9,418 nt of DNA from Methylobacter sp. GTDB lineage: Bacteria > Pseudomonadota > Gammaproteobacteria > Methylococcales > Methylomonadaceae. The notes beneath the pieces are model-generated. The model was not told the origin of the DNA, did no database searches, and was given only the letters and a program-made list of their open reading frames with translations. Shown here piece by piece: positions 7,188-9,418 of this stretch. The stretch spans positions 14,163 to 23,580 of the forward strand of contig PMJA01000251.1 in the NCBI GenBank assembly GCA_003158415.1, given 5' to 3'. The first letter of the stretch is position 1. Each line of letters opens with the position of its first letter. Both the position numbers and the translations under genes were made by a program.

Positions 7188-7486
7188 GCCCGGATGGCGA
7201 AACTGGTAGACGCAAGGGACTTATAGATAATTTGAGCACCTAGACTGGAAACTTCTAGTGTGAATGGGGTCAAATTCGGGGAAACCTTAACTGGCAATCC
7301 CGAGCGAAGCTTCTTATTAAATAAGAAGAACGTGTAGAGACTTGACGGCCCCCGCCTAAATCTTTTGATAAGGTGAAGAGAAAGTCCAGACCACAAACAT
7401 TCCCAGAATGGCGACGAAAGTCGTAGTTGGTAAGAAAATCCCTCGTTCGTAAGGACGTGCCGGTTCGATTCCGGCTCCGGGCACCA
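7188..7486 (+). tRNA. tRNA-Leu(UAA), gene split by a group I intron
   Basis: The exons are 7188-7222 and 7435-7486 (87 nt joined, CCA encoded at 7484-7486). The acceptor stem is GCCCGGA (7188-7194) with TCCGGGC (7476-7482), then discriminator A7483. The anticodon stem is AGGGA (7215-7219) with TCCCT (7439-7443), and the loop is CUU|AAAA. The anticodon is therefore U7222, A7435, A7436 (UAA), and the intron lies between its first and second bases. The long variable arm CGTTC-GTAA-GGACG and T-arm GCCGG-TTCGATT-CCGGC are as in other leucine tRNAs. The exons closely match the E. coli tRNA-Leu(UAA) sequence. Splicing is essential for decoding UUA and UUG by this gene unless another copy exists elsewhere. 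Confidence 0.95.
7223..7434 (+). ncRNA. Group I self-splicing intron in tRNA-Leu(UAA)
   Basis: The 212-nt intron begins after U7222 and ends in the expected terminal G7434. P1 forms between exon CUU (7220-7222) and GAG (7234-7236), with the U-G wobble at the 5' splice site. P2 is CAC-CTAGA (7237-7244) with TCTAG-T-GTG (7254-7262). P3 is GGGGTC near 7266-7271 with GAC-GG-CCCC from 7344. P4 is CGGG (7277-7280) with CCCG (7299-7302), and the stretch GGGGAAACC through GGCAATCCCGAG is the diagnostic core. P6a is CTTCTTA (7310-7316) with TAAGAAG (7322-7328). P7 is GACT (7339-7342) with AGTC (7383-7386), P8 is CCT (7355-7357) with AGG (7371-7373), and P9 is CGAC-GAAA-GTCG (7412-7423). The core matches the cyanobacterial tRNA-Leu(UAA) introns (subgroup IC3), with a much shortened P5. 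There is no room for a homing endonuclease. Confidence 0.93.
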
Positions 7487-7519
7487 AATAGGTATTTAGT
7501 AAGATGCAAAGAAGTACAT

Positions 7520-7553
7520 AAACCCGCAAGTCATAAGGCTTAGCGGGTTTTTT
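7520..7553 (+). terminator. Rho-independent terminator of the tRNA-Leu gene
   Basis: AAACCCGC (7520-7527) pairs perfectly with GCGGGTTT (7543-7550) around a 15-nt loop. A run of six T (7548-7553) closes the structure, 34 bp after the tRNA CCA. Confidence 0.85.
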
Positions 7554-7567
7554 ATTGTCCAACGAAA

Positions 7568-7661
7568 TACAGTAACACTCGACAGTTTATGCCGTAAGTT
7601 TTACAGTAACCTTGAAGCAGTACAAAAGTTACTGCAAATTACTGTAATCGGGGTTACTGCA
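7568..7661. repeat. Cluster of five TTACTG-core repeats in both orientations
   Basis: TACAGTAAC occurs at 7568-7576 and 7602-7610. In the other orientation GTTACTGCA occurs at 7628-7636 and 7653-7661, and TTACTGTA at 7639-7646. A partial GTTACT is at 7673-7678. The copies share the core TTACTG(T/C)A within 94 bp, directly downstream of a tRNA gene. Such arrays suit arm-type sites of a tyrosine recombinase or operators for a repressor. The spacing is irregular, so it is not a CRISPR or replication iteron array. Confidence 0.6.
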
Positions 7662-7760
7662 ATGGCTAAAGAGTTACTACTGTCCGCAACGTCAAGCCGG
7701 ACGATTCCTTCATTTTTGGGCCATACGCATAAGGAAAAAACAATAGCAACTATCAGGTAA
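7662..7760 (+). pseudogene. 32-codon ORF, possible integrase N-terminal remnant
   Basis: ATG at 7662 opens MAKELLLSATSSRTIPSFLG and stops at TAA 7758-7760. Many tRNA-associated tyrosine integrases begin with a similar MAKELL-type start, and this one sits next to a tRNA 3' end and TTACTG repeats. The rest of any integrase is absent, and the resemblance covers only the first residues. A chance ORF is quite possible. Confidence 0.22.
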
Positions 7761-7808
7761 TGTTTGTTATAACTTAACAATCACCCTACAAACCCAATGG
7801 AAGTTACT

Positions 7809-8240
7809 ATGAGCAAGTTGCAAAACATTCTCGGTCAACTTTGTACGTCGGATAAAGTGATGGAAAATTTTCCATCGTTACGGATGTTGAACTCAAACAG
7901 CTTCAGCCAATATGACGAGCTGATTTCCCGACTTGAAATCAATGAAAACTGGAAGGACAGCGCTGTCAGCAATAATCTTGATATTGCAGCCATGCGTGAG
8001 TTGTCTAATTTTTATTATGTGGTCGTTCAGGATGGTCGGTATACGGATCTCCTGAACAGCAACCCTCTGGCCGCCGCTGATGCTCTGGATATGAAAGTCT
8101 CTCAGGAGGCCCTGGATCAGCTGGCTTTAATGAGGCAGCAATTGTCGTCGACAGCATTTAATCCTGCCGAAGTAGGAAACTGGGGTTTTGCGCTAGTGGT
8201 TGGCATTGTGGTCGTAGGTCTGATTGCGATTGCCGTCTGA
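7809..8240 (+). CDS. Protein of unknown function with C-terminal membrane segment, ends at an in-frame TGA
   Basis: I do not recognise this family. The start is ATG 7809, with GGAAG 5 nt upstream; an ATG at 7797 would place that site inside the gene. The 143-residue product is mostly helical, with an acidic, soluble N-terminal part (1-115) and a single cysteine (C12). A motif-like stretch follows, DGRYTDLLNSNPLAAADALDM (75-95) and KVSQEALDQL (96-105). The protein then ends in FNPAEVGNWGFALVVG plus a Val/Ile-rich run (about 125-143), a membrane segment. The frame continues past the TGA at 8238-8240, which is followed by C, a weak termination context, into 85 further codons. The gene may therefore be the upstream part of a 229-codon gene. 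The DGRYTDLL-NPLAAADALDM pattern loosely recalls leader peptides of ribosomally made peptides, an unproven idea. Confidence 0.6.
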   Translation: MSKLQNILGQLCTSDKVMENFPSLRMLNSNSFSQYDELISRLEINENWKDSAVSNNLDIAAMRELSNFYYVVVQDGRYTDLLNSNPLAAADALDMKVSQEALDQLALMRQQLSSTAFNPAEVGNWGFALVVGIVVVGLIAIAV

Positions 8241-8324
8241 CCACCACCGCCGCCAGCACCAGAGCCACCACCGCCAGCGCCAGAACCGCCGCCGCCAGCG
8301 CCAGAGCCACCACCGCCGCCGCCT
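8241..8324 (+). repeat. Imperfect 21-bp tandem repeats encoding PPPPAPE
   Basis: Four units of 24, 21, 21 and 18 bp built from CCA/CCG triplets, each of the first three ending GCx-CCA-GAR. Unit length is a multiple of three and the glutamate is conserved, fitting selection on a protein linker. Confidence 0.75.
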
Positions 8325-8498
8325 GACGATGGAAGCGTATTTAGGTTCACCAACGAGGTTGAGATCGATTTGGTCTCTTTCGTGAAGGCCTTTGAAGCAA
8401 CCCTGGACGAGGTCGATAAAAATGCCGAAAAGGCGATTGGATCGTTCGCCGATCTGGCGCGCGGCATAAAGGATAGTTCCGGACAGGAGAAGCTTTAA
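8241..8498 (+). pseudogene. In-frame continuation beyond the TGA: proline-rich linker and acidic C-terminal tail
   Basis: Directly after TGA 8238-8240 the same frame stays open for 85 codons to TAA 8496-8498. It encodes 28 residues of proline-rich repeats (PPPPPAPE, PPPPAPE twice, six Pro). A 57-residue acidic, helix-prone tail follows, containing FTNEVEIDLVSFVKAFEATL and later FADLARGIKD. The repeats vary mainly at synonymous third positions (CCA/CCG, GAA/GAG), and no convincing start codon with a ribosome site exists downstream of the TGA. This looks like the rest of the gene at 7809, reached by UGA readthrough or cut off by a nonsense mutation or sequencing error. Selenocysteine is unlikely because the C-rich sequence after the TGA forms no hairpin. 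Confidence 0.55.
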
Positions 8499-8602
8499 CC
8501 CGATATTCCGCACCCCTGCTGCTCAGAATTAGCATACTATTGGTGTTTCCATGATAGACTTTTAACTTCTGCCCGCAACGGCTTGACGCCAGAGGTAGTC
8601 AA

Positions 8603-9418
8603 ATGCCACGGAAACTGAATTATGCTAACGCCGTCGCGCGGCTATTGGGCATCTGCTTTATCCTGCTGGAAATCCCCGCTTTTGCTGAATATCCAGGTGT
8701 CGAGGAGGTTTTAGGCTTGCTGGGGATGGACAAGAATCAAATTGCCGAACTAGCGAAAGGTCAGCCCATCGCTTATGCCTTAAGCGAAGGCAGAGACGAC
8801 GAGCTTGCTGCAGGTGTAGTTTGGTATCTTCGGGTTCCTTTGGACAAGGTAGTCGGACAATTCCGGTTGAATAATTCTGAATCGCTAGATGTTGATGTCA
8901 CTGCCATCGGAGTGTTGACGGAGCATGCTGGGGAGGATTCCTTGGCATCTGTTATTTTGCCTAAGGAAGACGCTGAGACTTTGTTGGATGCCGAACCGGG
9001 GAGCGAATTCAACTTGTCCCCGCATGAGATCGACAGCTTTAAAACGCTTAAGAAGACCCTTAAGCGGACGTCCTATAGACCCATCGGAGACGAGGTTGGA
9101 CAGCACTACCGGAAAATCTTGTTCCAGCGTTTTAGTGCCTATCAGCGCGGAGGTATCTCTGCGATAGCGCCTTATGCCCGTGAGGACAGCCTGTTTTCAA
9201 AGCCTTCATTGGAACTGCGTGAAGCAGCACAGGCAAGCGCCATCTTGATTCGTTATTTTCCTGCCCTGTCCAAGGCATGGCTGGACTATCCGAAAACTTT
9301 GCCATCGGGGGCCAGCGAGGCGTTTTTCTGGGTGGAAAAAAACGTGGAAGGCCGACTGGCAACCATCCTCAGACACCGCGTCAATATGGATTGGAACGGC
9401 GGCGGCATAGTGTTGACC
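8603..9418 (+). CDS. Exported protein of unknown function (3' end outside window)
   Basis: ATG 8603 follows AGAGGT (8591-8596) with a 6-nt spacing, and the frame is open for 272 codons to the window edge without a stop. The N-terminus MPRKLNYANAVARLLG plus a hydrophobic run ending in PAFA-E (residues about 25-30) is a Sec signal peptide, with cleavage after AFA. The mature part starts YPGVEEVLGLLGM and is a mixed alpha/beta soluble protein without cysteines in the visible part (the only one, C18, is in the signal). It contains YYRKILFQR-like and AFFWVEKNVEGRLATILRHRV segments. The latter recalls periplasmic conserved hypotheticals with an FYW...KP...H pattern, a weak impression only. It lies 104 bp after the TAA at 8498, on the same strand, and could be co-expressed with the gene at 7809, although the gap is long enough for its own promoter. 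Confidence 0.75.
   Translation, partial: MPRKLNYANAVARLLGICFILLEIPAFAEYPGVEEVLGLLGMDKNQIAELAKGQPIAYALSEGRDDELAAGVVWYLRVPLDKVVGQFRLNNSESLDVDVTAIGVLTEHAGEDSLASVILPKEDAETLLDAEPGSEFNLSPHEIDSFKTLKKTLKRTSYRPIGDEVGQHYRKILFQRFSAYQRGGISAIAPYAREDSLFSKPSLELREAAQASAILIRYFPALSKAWLDYPKTLPSGASEAFFWVEKNVEGRLATILRHRVNMDWNGGGIVLT

Noticed and set aside
7270..7562. Minus-strand ORFs across the tRNA region
   Set aside because: They run antisense through the tRNA exons, the intron and the terminator, all of which have strong structural support, and encode nothing recognisable.
7568..7661. CRISPR or iteron array
   Set aside because: Repeat units are 9 bp, irregularly spaced and in mixed orientation, with no spacer structure, cas genes or replication initiator nearby.
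7797..7808. ATG at 7797 as start of the unknown membrane protein
   Set aside because: The ribosome site GGAAG at 7799-7803 would be inside the gene and is correctly spaced only for the ATG at 7809. No comparable site precedes 7797.
8238..8240. TGA as a selenocysteine codon
   Set aside because: A bacterial selenocysteine signal needs a stem-loop right after the TGA. The following sequence is almost only C, A and G in CCN triplets with no self-complementarity, and no redox motif surrounds the site.
8117..8467. Glycine-rich ORF on the minus strand (GGGGSGAGGGG repeats)
   Set aside because: It is the reverse complement of the proline-codon repeats. The plus frame explains the triplet periodicity, the acidic tail and the preceding gene better.
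8925..9167. Plus-strand ORF in a different frame within the exported protein gene
   Set aside because: The 272-codon frame with signal peptide and ribosome site covers the same bases; this one has neither.

Overview
The window reads as chromosome of a gammaproteobacterium. RecQ, GshA and an Fnr with all four iron-sulfur cysteines are typical of that group. The multicopper oxidase tail and the short palindromic intergenic repeats are reminiscent of methane- or ammonia-oxidising lineages, possibly Methylococcales. That last placement is inference from memory of such genomes and was not tested.

Positions 1-6500 hold housekeeping and redox genes. They are the 3' end of a multicopper oxidase gene (+), a cluster of three palindromic repeats, recQ on the minus strand, and then gshA, cysH and fnr on the plus strand. 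recQ and gshA diverge from an 80-bp gap in which two TATAAT boxes face each other. A 19-bp inverted repeat followed by a T-tract separates gshA from cysH. GshA makes gamma-glutamylcysteine for glutathione. CysH is the [4Fe-4S] APS reductase form, giving sulfite for cysteine. The two genes therefore share a thiol theme even though they are probably separate transcription units.

Positions 6500-7190 are mostly intergenic. They contain an easily missed 55-residue membrane protein (6591-6758, minus). Upstream of it lie two FNR-like boxes, each matching 9 of 10 consensus bases, 49 bp apart. The neighbouring fnr product is the obvious candidate regulator. Further on is a degenerate copy of the 5' half of a tRNA-Leu gene.

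At 7188-7486 is a tRNA-Leu(UAA) gene split inside its anticodon by a 212-nt group I intron with recognisable P1 to P9 elements and a terminal G. A rho-independent terminator follows. Group I introns at this site are classic for cyanobacteria and plastids and rare in proteobacteria.

Downstream of the tRNA the DNA looks like accessory sequence. It has five TTACTG-core repeats in both orientations, a 32-codon ORF that could be an integrase remnant, and two unrecognised genes. The first (7809-8240) ends in a hydrophobic segment and a TGA. The same frame stays open past the TGA for 85 more codons, encoding a repeated PPPPAPE linker and an acidic tail. It is either a 229-codon gene broken by a point stop or a case of UGA readthrough. 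The second (8603 to the window end) encodes an exported protein with a signal peptide and is cut by the window edge. The tRNA intron and the in-frame TGA are the most interesting items.
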